Positions 48,501 to 57,101 of a DNA stretch of 64,000 bases are shown piece after piece. The stretch spans positions 396,309 to 460,308 of the forward strand of contig QANU01109454.1 in the NCBI GenBank assembly GCA_003254905.1, given 5' to 3'. The notes below the pieces were generated by a model that saw nothing but the letters and a program-made list of their open reading frames with translations, did not search any database and had not been told where the DNA came from. A program made the position numbers and the translations under genes. How positions within the stretch are numbered: the first letter of the stretch is position 1; the number at the start of each line of letters is the position of its first letter. The DNA is from Nissolia schottii (taxonomy: Eukaryota; Streptophyta; Magnoliopsida; Fabales; Fabaceae).

Positions 48501-48574
48501 AGGATTCGGGAAGAGGAGAACGAAGAGCAACGAAGTGGCCGAGCTGACCTAGCTAGCCGCTGCAGAATCGCCAT
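36507..48574 (-). CDS. AAA-type ATPase, probably mitochondrial
   Basis: Thirteen exons (minus): 48574-48457, 48344-48073, 47475-47345, 47237-47093, 46982-46714, 46216-46092, 45630-45587, 42637-42506, 42398-42321, 42233-42151, 37068-36946, 36801-36741, 36665-36507. All introns are GT..AG, all phases agree, and the product is 579 aa. The N-terminus ([20 protein letters not shown]) is Arg/Ser-rich without acids, like a mitochondrial presequence. A hydrophobic [16 protein letters not shown] (about 70) may be a membrane segment. AAA core: Walker A GPPGTGKT (351-358, split between exons 6 and 7), Walker B IIFLDE (407-412), sensor 1 ATNR (about 453-456) and SRF with arginine finger (466-468). A C-terminal lid, [13 protein letters not shown], follows. 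It is a plant protein of unknown substrate in the meiotic/FtsH-like AAA sphere. Intron 7 holds hAT and Harbinger elements, and intron 10 a whole copia element. Confidence 0.9.
37083..37087 (+). repeat. Target site duplication of the copia element (left)
   Basis: ACAGC, repeated at 42080-42084 immediately after the right LTR. Confidence 0.85.
37088..37367 (+). repeat. 5' LTR of the copia element
   Basis: Starts TATTAGATTACTTG and ends GGTTTAATA. It lacks a few short segments present in the 3' copy (for example TAATCTTG before TATATAAATTG). Confidence 0.93.
37368..37383 (+). other. Primer binding site (initiator Met tRNA type)
   Basis: TGGTCTCAGATGTGAG lies immediately after the LTR. Copia elements typically use TGGTATCAGAGC, complementary to initiator tRNA-Met; this is a variant of it. 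Confidence 0.7.
37621..38570 (+). pseudogene. copia gag, frameshifted
   Basis: It starts [20 protein letters not shown] and continues [17 protein letters not shown], the copia gag N-terminal pattern. A frame change near 37905 moves to [20 protein letters not shown] (UBN2-type gag) with [20 protein letters not shown]. After a second break at about 38346 comes the zinc knuckle [20 protein letters not shown] (CX2CX4HX4C). In an intact element gag coats the RNA in virus-like particles; here no single frame covers it. Confidence 0.85.
38571..39942 (+). pseudogene. copia protease and integrase, one open frame
   Basis: A 457-codon frame. The protease active site reads [12 protein letters not shown], where the family has D-S/T-G; the Ser is replaced by Arg, probably inactivating. 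A GAG-pre-integrase domain follows ([13 protein letters not shown] ... [11 protein letters not shown], the HHCC zinc finger). The integrase core has the first Asp in [11 protein letters not shown] and the second in [11 protein letters not shown]. The usual third acid is in [10 protein letters not shown]. It ends at 39942 with a stop just after FHEDIFPLK, where the polyprotein should continue into reverse transcriptase. Confidence 0.88.
40245..41807 (+). pseudogene. copia reverse transcriptase and RNase H, frameshifted
   Basis: It begins [20 protein letters not shown] and WRWVYKVK-type sequence, shifts frame near 40445, then [19 protein letters not shown] and [18 protein letters not shown]. 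The catalytic box is YVDDIII (about 40858). RNase H starts at [21 protein letters not shown] further shift at about 41380 leads to [20 protein letters not shown] and [14 protein letters not shown] at the C-terminus. The catalytic acids are still visible but the frame is broken twice. Confidence 0.88.
41768..41781 (+). other. Polypurine tract of the copia element
   Basis: A run of G (TTGGGGGGGGG) directly upstream of the 3' LTR, where plus-strand DNA synthesis would be primed. Confidence 0.7.
41782..42079 (+). repeat. 3' LTR of the copia element
   Basis: Same termini as the 5' LTR. Followed directly by the ACAGC duplication at 42080-42084. Confidence 0.93.
42799..42995 (+). mobile_element. 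SINE-like fragment in intron 7 (candidate)
   Basis: ACCAGCTCATAAGGTGTCCA and GGTTTGGTGTTCAATCCCC resemble the A and B boxes of tRNA-derived SINE heads (B box consensus GGTTCGANNCC). The text around them (CCACCTCCCCTAGCCAAAGG) matches the style of plant SINE heads I know. No clear target duplication or tail defines the ends. Confidence 0.35.
43300..45062. mobile_element. hAT-type element with exon-like interior, in intron 7 of the AAA gene
   Basis: Perfect 8-bp target duplication CTTAACAT (43292-43299 and 45063-45070). Terminal inverted repeats are TAGGGCTGCTCA and TAGGGTTGCTCA. Both subterminal regions are full of ATCCGATCC/GGATCGGAT-type motifs (43310-43480 and 44930-45050). There is no hAT transposase. 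The interior has GC- and CT-rich, gene-like segments: an 82-codon frame at 43547-43795 ([19 protein letters not shown]), a direct repeat near 43787-43910, and a short frame after a GCAG acceptor at 44635 ([17 protein letters not shown], then stop). These may be captured host exons. Confidence 0.85.
43787..43912 (+). repeat. Tandem duplication of about 62 bp inside the hAT element
   Basis: TTGTTTAGTCAGA(AA)GAATC, then TTTGAGAGGTTCGTTCC, then AAAGGTAATCTTCAATC occur twice in direct order, ending near 43847 and 43908. The copies differ by a 2-base indel. Confidence 0.8.
45093..45494. mobile_element. PIF/Harbinger-type MITE in intron 7
   Basis: TAA flanks both ends (45090-45092 and 45495-45497). 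The termini are inverted: GACTGTGTTTGATTGCTGAGAC and, reverse-complemented, GGCAACATTTGTTTACTGAGAT. Repeated (G)AGACA, TTGTCTTG and TGTCTCAGT motifs appear in the arms. It lies only 20-30 bp from the hAT element. Confidence 0.65.
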
Positions 48575-50577
48575 TGCATAGAGAGAGAGAGGGGACAGCA
48601 GAAACACAGAGCAGCGTAAGGAGTAGATATTATGGTGAACCTGCGTAGTAGTGTACCTCTCTACACTCTCCAAGTCTCCGTGAGGGTTCACGGTGTCACC
48701 GGCTAAACCTCATCAGCCTTCTCGAACTTTCCCGGTTCTGTGCACAACGGCATTTCTCGTCTCTGTAATTGAAGTGTGTAACTTGCCGCACAATTCAATA
48801 CGGGAAATTTATAATATAAGAATCCCCGCCCCCCAAAAAAAAAAGAAAAATCCCATGTTTATTTCTGTTTTTGGTCGAAAAACTAGCCATGTCTGCATAC
48901 CAAAAATAATGATTCACTCGGCCCATGGAAGCCCAGAAGGGATAGACTGTGGTTCAGAAATTTCCTGATGTCCAACATTATGGGGGTTCTTCAAGACCAA
49001 ACAACAAAAAGTGACAAAAACACAACGCAGTAGAGCAAAAGGAAAGCACATAAATATCAGAAGACGCCCAAGTTATGATGACAAAAGCTAAAGCATGAAA
49101 TGCTCATTTTTTGGGTTGAATCAAGGGCATCCTATGCCAAGAGCAATTATTAATCTTCTTGTAATAATTAAGTTCATACAAAATGATAAATGATTAGTCA
49201 TAAAATATTTTTTCATTCTCACAAACAAAAATTAAACTCATATTACATAGTTAAGAAATAATGTGAATTATTAACACATCACACCTTTAAATTAATGACA
49301 AAAGAAAGTTCCTCTAAATCTAATATTTCAAAATAAAGGCACTTATGACCCAAAAATGACTAAATATTGTTCACCCTCTCATTTCTAACTGTAGTTCATG
49401 TTTCATTCCAACAAATATTGTGTGAAGGAGCCTATTAAGATATAAATTCATTCATTTGTCTCTATTTAACAACTTAGAAAAAAGAGATATGATTTTTGAT
49501 GTAATTTGTTTGGGTACGCTTGATTCTTAGCTCACCTCAATGGCCACATAACTTGCTAATAGGTTAAGCACCAGAGGCTTCAAACTCTGAATCTGGGTGA
49601 TGGCATAGTTTAGTTTTCTAACAAACTTTTAATCGAAGATATATTCCCACGTAATTGAATTTCCTGTCGTATACAATGTGATTGACATGCACTGATCAAA
49701 GTAAGATTTTTTTCACTAATCAAAACATTTTTGTTCGATTCGTCTTCGAAACGTTGGAAATACCGTCTATAGATTTTATTCAACTTACTTTCGGCACTTG
49801 ACTCCATTTCAAGTCAGGAACAATAAGATTAAATTAAACTACTAGTTGTATACAAGTATATATTTAAAAGATTGTATTGTATACTTTTTGTTTAGACAAG
49901 TAGTAATAATATTATAAAGCTTAGTGAATTCAGTGTGGTCAAAATCGGATGTCAGATAGGCTAGACCTTTGAATAAAGTCTTTCTACATTAAATCTCATT
50001 CGTCAACTTAGTCCTACCTCAAATACTTGCTTAATTATTTACAGCCTAATATATGCCAAAAAAATATTATTTGCTATCTATATGTGTGGCTAAGCGTACA
50101 AAGTCTTATAAACAAATTCTTTATAAAAAAAATAATTATGATTTACTCCCGTAAATTCATGTTATTTAAGTTGTTTGTAACAGTAATTTCGTTTGAACCG
50201 TTGCTATAAATGTATGGGATCCTATCCCAAAGCATGACGGCAAACAAGCTGAACTTTGAAGACTGCATTCAGCAAAGATGCTTTCATTTCTTTCAGCAAT
50301 CAATCAATAAGCTCTTTCCCTTCAGTAAAAGCTCTGAAGTCTGAACGGAGCTACATTAAAATAAAAAAAAATCATTTGCAATGATAGCCTCTCTTTCCTT
50401 GCAATCGAATTAAAAGGTTTACAAGCAATTCCCAAAAGCAAACCCTCTGTTCCATTCTAGTTCTAGTAATTTCTAACAAGCAAAGCATAATTAGGAAAAG
50501 AAAAATACATGCAGAAAATAAAAGCACCAAACAGGCCCACATAATGAGGTAAAGGGAAGGGGAAAGTTAACTTGGAA
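48575..50577. other. AAA gene promoter and intergenic DNA
   Basis: A (CT)n-rich 5' leader (minus strand CCCCTCTCTCTCTCTATG) precedes the ATG at 48574. Beyond about 48900 the DNA is AT-rich with no ORF of recognisable content; an old repeat is possible but not delimited. Confidence 0.5.
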
Positions 50578-51559
50578 CCCAATCTAGGAAAATTTTCAGA
50601 AATAAAATAACATAAATATTTGATTTCTTAAATCAACCAATTTAAACGTGATTAATAAAATTAATTATTTTTTTATAAAATGAGTCGATTTAAATTGACT
50701 CTCATTTTAATTTTTTTTTAAACAAAAAGTCAATTAAAATCAACTCCTATAATAAAAATTTTAAATTTTCTTTTTTTAAATTAGAGTTAGTTCAAATCAA
50801 CTCCTAAAGAAATTTATTTGAATTGACTCTTTTGGGAGTCCTATATAAAAGAGTTGGTTTAAATTAATTCATTCATAATTCGAACTCAATCTCTCTAAAA
50901 AATCATTTTCTCTCTCTAAAAATATTGTGCGGATGTTATTTTGGTTTGTAATGCAATAGAAGGTGCAAATTTGCTGTGTATGAATGAGGTCGACCACATC
51001 AAACCTCGAGTGAACTTCTAAGTACTTAGATATCTTTACTACAACATTTTTGTATTTCTATTTATGCTAGTGCTAGTGTTGCAGACAAAGGTTAGGTTAG
51101 TGTAGATCAAAAATGATAACGTAGATTTATAAATAAATATATAAATTGTTCGTTAGATTGATAAAATGTTGTTATTGAACCTAAATGCTCATTAAATTTG
51201 TTGAACTTGAACTTGATAAATAGTTAGATCTATGAATGTTAGCATTATGTTAGTTATATAAATAGGCAAATGTTGTTATTGAACTTGAATGTAAGTTACG
51301 TCTATAGAGTTATTGAAGATTGATAAGGTATATGTAAATTTTTTGGGTAGATTGCTAAGGTAGAGTATTTTATTGAGATTCAATGTTAAATCTATAGAGT
51401 TTTAGGGAAATTGAATGCTATAGTTGTCAATTAATTTATGGATTTCACTGTAAAAGAAACTATAGTTGTTAACCTATAGAATTTTTGGAAACTTGAACGC
51501 AATATGTTTTATGAATTATTTTGAGTCACTTTTTATGAATTATTTCAAGTCACTTTTGT

Positions 51560-53600
51560 GCAATTAGTCTGAATACCCTTCTTATGTATTTTTGTAAGCT
51601 CGTGTATTGGAGACTCGACGATACAGTAGTTTCATGAGCCGAATCCGTTGATAGAGCAAGGACTGTTGGTTGCCAGATTTTGAGATGTTGCGCGCGTCAT
51701 ACCAGCATTCTAGTACGACAAGGCATTGGTCAATGCCCTGGTAGAGAGCCAGCATCTTGAGACTCATACTTTCCATTTACCATATGGAGAGTGCATGGTC
51801 AAACTACAGGACGTTGTAGTGATACTCGGCCTTCCCTTTGAAGGTGGGGTTATTACCAGATGGATAGGATATTGCGCCAATCACTTTGACAGTAAGAGCC
51901 CGTGGGCGCTGTGTGAGGAGTTTCTCGGAGAAATTCCCCTACAACAGTACAGAAAGGGGGCCAATGTCTACGTCAAGTGGGTCCAGATTTTGTACCATCA
52001 ATTATACAGGTAGGTGCATGTCGACGAGCTGACGATTCTGCGATGCATTCGGGCGTACATTATGTTCATGATTGGAAGGTTCCTATTGTGTGACAAATTG
52101 GGGAACCGAGTGCGCCTGAAGTTTCTACCCTACTTGAGGACTTGGCAGAGACGGGGACATACAGTTAGGGGTCAACAGTCCTGACAACTTTGTATCAAGA
52201 ATTGTGTACGCTACCAAATTCATTGTGATTGAGTTTGGAGGTTGTGTTGCGCTGCTTTTCTGCTAGGCATGGATGAGAATGCCCCAGCTAACTCGTCCCA
52301 CTGGACTTACTACGTTCCCATTGGTTGTAGGGTGCACACGATAAATATTTTAATTTATTTTTTTAGCTGATGAATATTAATGTATTTGAATTATTATTTT
52401 TTAACACGAAATTGTATTTTTGTTGTGCAGATGGCATCATGTTAAGATAACCACTAAGCCAATGAGGGAGGATCGACTGGTTGCTTATCATGGCCAGCTT
52501 GACCAGCTTGGCGTATACAGGGTAAGCTAAACAAAATACCTTTTTATGTTTCCAATTATCAATTCATTTATGGTATGTCTGTTCTATGATTGAGACTATA
52601 ATATGTTTTATTTTAATTTTGCAATTTATTTGGACTCCGTATAACGAGAACTTCGTGAATGCAGCGATACTTGAGTGGGTATATGACAAGCAGGTGATAT
52701 GGATATGAAATACCACCCTCATCTACTTCGTCATCATTGAGTGACACCTGACAGTTCGATGGTGCCCAGTGGATACCTCGGATGTTGATCGACATCGATT
52801 GCCTGCACTCAAAGGACTCTAAGGGGGCTAAAGGGACCGACTAATGTGTATTTCACTCTAGCTGGCATAAGGCTTGGGATAAGCGCGCAGATAGGGTAGT
52901 GTGATATTCCCTTTCTGCAGACTCCAAACCCTCCCTCCAGTACCTTTTGTGGTATGAGGCATCGTTGTAGAGATTTCTATAGTTTGATGCGGAGGATATT
53001 AATTTAGCACTAAGGGAGTTACCAGAAGATATTCCTGACGAGGCTCCCCTAGCGGCACCTCTAGTTGCAATCCTGACTCTCACTCCTAATCGGCGTACAC
53101 TACCAATTAGGAAGAGGGGAGGGACACGTTCATCCCAGCAGTAGTACGAAGACCCAGGTGACTTTGATATCAAGTTTGATATCGATGACTTCGATATTCT
53201 GATAGATGACGAGCCTGAGCACCCCAGCAACAACAATAGCCATATATGCGGATGCTGGCATGAATGACAAATCGACCAAGCCCACGCCCTCAGCAGCAGT
53301 CGTATGCTTCTAATAGTCACTATTCAAGAAGGGAGATCAATGGGGTTTTGGCAGCACCAGGAGCCATATCTTGGATTTGTCGCTACGTTGAATCTCTATG
53401 CTTCGTGTCAGAGTTTTCTCGTCAAAGCAGCAAACTCCAGTGGGCAACGGCGATGTCTATCAACCTCAGCCACACACGCCAATTGCACCATAGTGGGAGG
53501 ACAAGTTCTTCGGTACCAAAGCAGATATTGAGCAAATTCGATGATTCTTGCTACTATCATCCTCAACATTAGGTGTTGAGCCAAACGTTCCACCTCGACA
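51560..53600 (+). pseudogene. Plant mobile domain (MAIN/PP7-long-form-like) gene, decayed
   Basis: The clearest part (51726-52013) reads TFHLPYGECMVKLQDVVVIL followed by GLPFEGG, the hallmark of plant mobile domain proteins (also annotated as serine/threonine phosphatase 7 long form homologues), then PWALCEEFLGEIP. Broken frames continue ELTILRCIRAYIMFMIG, LPYLRTWQRRGHTVRG and MDENAPANSSHWTYYVP. After a likely intron (AG at about 52430) come REDRLVAYHGQLDQLGVYR and IWTPYNENFVNAAILEWVYD. Stops and frame changes are frequent, so it is not functional. PMD genes are found both in Mutator-like elements and as domesticated host genes (for example MAIN); here the flanking inverted arms favour the transposon origin. 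Confidence 0.75.
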
Positions 53601-53794
53601 TGATTGCTATGAAGTGAGATCTTCTTGGCGCCTTGGAGCAGACAACATCTCTTCCGCCATCTTCACTGGGATCACAAGGTGAAGACGGGGATCAAAAGGG
53701 AGCTCAACAGCAGTATCCACACCATTTGAGTAGTCTGAGGCGCACGCTAACATGCCACACGGGCGAAAAATATCATGTCTCAGGATGTCAATGC

Positions 53795-54977
53795 TGATAA
53801 ATGTTATATTTTGGTATTTTCATGGGTTAGAATGACACTTATCTTGATTGTTTAATGTGAAATTTCTAGCTAAATGCCCCACTTTTGTTTAGAATAGTTA
53901 AAGAGAATGGATGCACATAAGTTAAATAATGCAATTCTTGTTAAAATCCTACAGGAATAAGAGGCACGGAGCAAAGGAATTAGAAGCAAGAAGAATTAAG
54001 CAACTAAATGAAGCTTTAGTCCGCTCATTAGCCTTGAGGAGCCGTTGAGCGACCTCTGTTCCCAAAGAGCATGCTTAAGGGTAAAGTAATCCCAAACCGC
54101 CCTAAAGCTGCTCAGCGAGTCCTGAATCTGCTCAGTGACATGTTCCAAATTTTTCTATAAATAAAGCATCATCTCATAGATTTGGGCACTCTAACACTGC
54201 ACCAATTCAGATCACAGAGAGCTTAGAGACTTAGCACCGAGAGGAAAGTAGAGAAGGAACCCAAGAGATGTCGAAGGAGCACGAGCGACACTCACCATGG
54301 CGACATGAGAACGTGTCATGGTGAGCGTACATCAGCTTGCGCCTTTGATTTCGTCTTGTACGATAGATAGTTAATCCTCTTGTTGTTTGGATTAGTGAGT
54401 ACTATGGTTTGATTGTATCCATTTAACTCTTTTATATATGAAGTTATTAAATTCCATGATTTACATGATTTGATCTTGAATTTACTGCCTATTTTAGTTT
54501 GATCAACTAGGACTTGAATTAAGATTTAATTTGAGTGCGAAAGCAACACAATTGAATCGGAGCTAGATTAATTCATCTAATATTCTTAATTGCTAGAGAT
54601 AGAGTTAGGGCTATTAGTCGTTTTGACACCCGAAATTATATCGGTTTGCTTTGTTAGTTTGTGCAAGAGATTGACAAAATGGTAAAGGGAACCGAATGAT
54701 CTTTTCATGGTTGAAAGAGATGAATAAGATAAGAACTGATGACAAGGAATCAAAAGAATTGATAATTCACATGCATTGAGTTGGTGGATATATGAAAATT
54801 GTATTACGAGTTAATTCCCAACAAGCTTTCCTATCTGGTTTTCACTCAGTGCCACTTTATCACTTTATTTTAATTTGTTTGTTTTCAATTCTCAAATCAT
54901 AAACAAACCACCTATACTGCTTAATTAACAAAACTTAAGAATGGCTTTGTTATTNCGAGCATAAAAAGCTTTCAACA
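53795..54977 (+). mobile_element. Solo LTR (family A), plus orientation, nested in the Mutator-like element
   Basis: It starts TGATAAATGTTATATTTTGG and ends GCTTTCAACA, the inverse of the ends of 26849-28232, and shares most sequence between. A TATA-like TTCTATAAATAAAGCATC occurs at about 54155-54171. GCTCAGCG-like motifs occur near 54043, 54110 and 54128. One N (54955) sits where the other copy has (TA)n. The flanks AATGC and GACAC do not match, so a target duplication is absent or eroded. Confidence 0.75.
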
Positions 54978-55631
54978 GACACCCTGATGCCCTTGATAGA
55001 TAGTTAAGGGTCATTTTGATTTTGTACATATTGTATATAACTTTATGTAATTATTTGTGTAACTTTATATATGTAACTTAACTTATGTATGCTACTTGAT
55101 AAACTAAGTTACTTTATTATGTAATTCATTTTGTTGAATTTGTTATTTCTTTATGACTAATTTGTTTACGTATGAAGAAAACATAAAATTTGTAACAACT
55201 AAACAAAAAAGTAACATAACAAGTAATAACAAAACGCATTCATAAACATGCATATCATATAACGAAACATTACTTGTCTCTTGAAGAATAAAGTTAGTAC
55301 AACTAAACAAAAAAGTAACGTAGCAATTAACAAGTCATCCATAAACAAACATAAACATAAATATCATATAATGAAACCTGTAAAACTTGATACTCGCTGA
55401 GAAAAACTATGTTTTTAAATTTTTCTCCCAAAAGAGTTGATTCTCAACTCCTATTTAAAAAAAAATAAATTTATTACACGAGTCGATTTGAATTAACTTT
55501 TAATTAAAAAAATTAAAACAGGAGTCAATTTTATATGAAAAATGATTTATTTTAAAAATAATTTTTAAATTAGTTCATTTAAAGAATGAGGTATATTTAT
55601 TATTTAATTTCTAGGATTTTTCCCTAATCTA

Positions 55632-55946
55632 AATAATTTTAATAAATACATTCTGATAAAGCATTTCAGATTACACGAGGGAGACCACAAAAAAAGAAGA
55701 ACCATAGCACATTGCAAGTTCCAACCAATACCATTAACAAATCTATCTAGTCCCAACCCCTAATCTGTAAAGTCAGAAAGCGATAGCTTTTTTAATTACA
55801 TACACACAAGTATAGATAGATATTAATAAAAGGGAACCTTATAACCTTTCCCTATAAGAAAAGAGAAAACCAAAAAGGTGGGTAATTTAGTGGGATACAA
55901 AGTTACAAAATTACTGTATAGTAATTAATTAGTTAATTAAATTACA
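55632..55946. other. 3' flank of the BKI1-like gene
   Basis: AT-rich; expected to contain the 3' UTR of the minus-strand gene ending at 55947. No other feature. Confidence 0.5.
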
Positions 55947-56936
55947 CTAGTGAGAGGTTACTATGCTTTTCTTGGTGAAGAGGTTGCGCAGGTTAAAAAT
56001 ATTACCCCCACTTCCACTGTCATTACCGTCACCGCCACCGTCACCGTCGTGGCCGCCACCATTGTTATTATTAATATTGCCGCCGCGGACACTAGCGCCG
56101 CCACCGATGGCGCCGTTCTCGTCACTTCTGCAGCTGAGGTGCTGCCTATAACCAATGCACATCGGAACATTCAGATTCAGCACCCTGACCATCGCTCCTC
56201 CGCCGCCGGATCCCGCCTTGCTCCGCCGGGACGCCGCGGCGGTTTCCTTCTTTTTGGGAGCTTTCTCGGCCTGCGACGGCTCGGAATTCTTGACGCGGCG
56301 GACCTGCCATACCGGGCTGGTCCGGCCAACGTGGAGCCCGGCCCGGCCCGGACTGCTGGGCCACTTCCTGGACTTGGACTCTCCGGCGGAGTTGCTCCTG
56401 GAACAGGGCGCGCTATTGACTTTCCGGGTCGACCCGGGAAACAATCTGGGTCGGGTTCCCGCAGACCTGCTCCGCGAGAATGGCCATATGTTTATGTTGA
56501 GCTCCGCCGCAGAACCCGCTCCGTTTCCGGTTTTCCTCTCTTTCTTTTTTCCTTTCTCTTTCTCTTTCTCTTCCGTGTTGTTCTCTGCGTTTTTCTTCTT
56601 GAAAATGCCCTTCCACCGCTTCGATGCGGAGGAAGAGGAGGCGGATTCGGTTATGGCTGGGGATGATGAATCGGGTTCCGGGTCGTGGATCGGTGGTTCT
56701 GAGGCGGTGGTTGGTTGAGGCGGGTCGGGTATGGCTGTGGAGGGGAGGAGGTGGAGGGGGAGGAGGACGCCGTCGACGAAGAGTTCGTCGGCGGAGAGGA
56801 GGTTGGGCTGAGGAAAGGAGGGGTTACGGAGCATCCAGAACTCGAATTCGGGTGATGAGTTGTTGGAATCGGTGCTTCTTCTTCTGCTGCTGTTACTGTG
56901 TGGCAGTGGTTGTGGGTTGTCGATGTTGGTGTCCAT
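55947..56936 (-). CDS. BKI1/MAKR-like membrane-associated kinase regulator
   Basis: Single exon, 329 aa from the ATG at 56936 (MDTNIDNPQPLPHSNSSRRR). An in-frame ATG at 57101 would add 55 residues read from a (CA)n leader (THTPPHTHTHFFEH), so I prefer the internal start. N-terminus: SPEFEFWMLRNPS and LLSADELFVDGVLLPLHLL, closely like the ADE(I/L)F..G.LLPLHLL motif of the brassinosteroid receptor inhibitor BKI1 and MAKR proteins. Then KRWKGIFKKK and a long Lys/Glu stretch, a basic patch suited to membrane binding. Conserved Ser/Arg blocks follow (NIWPFSRSRSAG, SAPCSRSNSAGESKSRKW, GRTSPVWQVRR), then VLNLNVPMCIGYRQHLSCRS, a Gly/Asn/Asp repeat and the tail NIFNLRNLFTKK. The role as a plasma-membrane signalling regulator is inferred from the motif; no enzymatic domain is present. 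The gene looks intact. Confidence 0.82.
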   Translation of the reverse strand: MDTNIDNPQPLPHSNSSRRRSTDSNNSSPEFEFWMLRNPSFPQPNLLSADELFVDGVLLPLHLLPSTAIPDPPQPTTASEPPIHDPEPDSSSPAITESASSSSASKRWKGIFKKKNAENNTEEKEKEKGKKKERKTGNGAGSAAELNINIWPFSRSRSAGTRPRLFPGSTRKVNSAPCSRSNSAGESKSRKWPSSPGRAGLHVGRTSPVWQVRRVKNSEPSQAEKAPKKKETAAASRRSKAGSGGGGAMVRVLNLNVPMCIGYRQHLSCRSDENGAIGGGASVRGGNINNNNGGGHDGDGGGDGNDSGSGGNIFNLRNLFTKKSIVTSH

Positions 56937-56960
56937 AGTGAGAGGAAGGTGTTCGAAGAA

Positions 56961-56996
56961 ATGTGTGTGTGTGTGTGGTGGTGTGTGAGTGAGTGA
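56961..56996. repeat. (GT)n microsatellite in the 5' leader
   Basis: GTGTGTGTGTGTGTG followed by GTGGTGTGTGAGTGAGTGAG lies 25-60 bases upstream of the preferred ATG of the BKI1-like gene; length variation here would change the longer frame but not the preferred one. Confidence 0.85.
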
Positions 56997-57101
56997 GTTT
57001 TGTACAAGAGGCCGGTGGGTGGGACGTGGGGGAAGCTTCTTTGTTAGCTGTGAGTGAGAGAGTGAGAAGGGGGAGGTGTGGGGTCTACTTGACAAATGCA
57101 T

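Larger units (their letters stand above)
50587..55622. mobile_element. Mutator-like element carrying a plant-mobile-domain pseudogene
   Basis: The ends are inverted: GGAAAATTTTCAGAAATAAA at the left; GAAAAATCCTAGAAATTAAA for the right end reverse-complemented. Beyond these the arms stay similar (AAATAT..TTTTTAAAT..A(A)CTAATTTAAA) over about 200-300 bp with AGTTGATTT(A/G)AATTGACTC hairpins. The flanks CCCAATCTA (50578-50586) and CCTAATCTA (55623-55631) match at 8 of 9, fitting a Mutator 9-bp duplication. The interior holds the PMD pseudogene (51560-53600) and a solo LTR (53795-54977). No transposase is recognisable. Confidence 0.65.

Noticed and set aside
55950-56718. Long plus-strand ORFs (238, 187 aa)
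   Set aside because: They are antisense shadows of the GC-rich BKI1-like gene, which has the conserved motifs on the minus strand.
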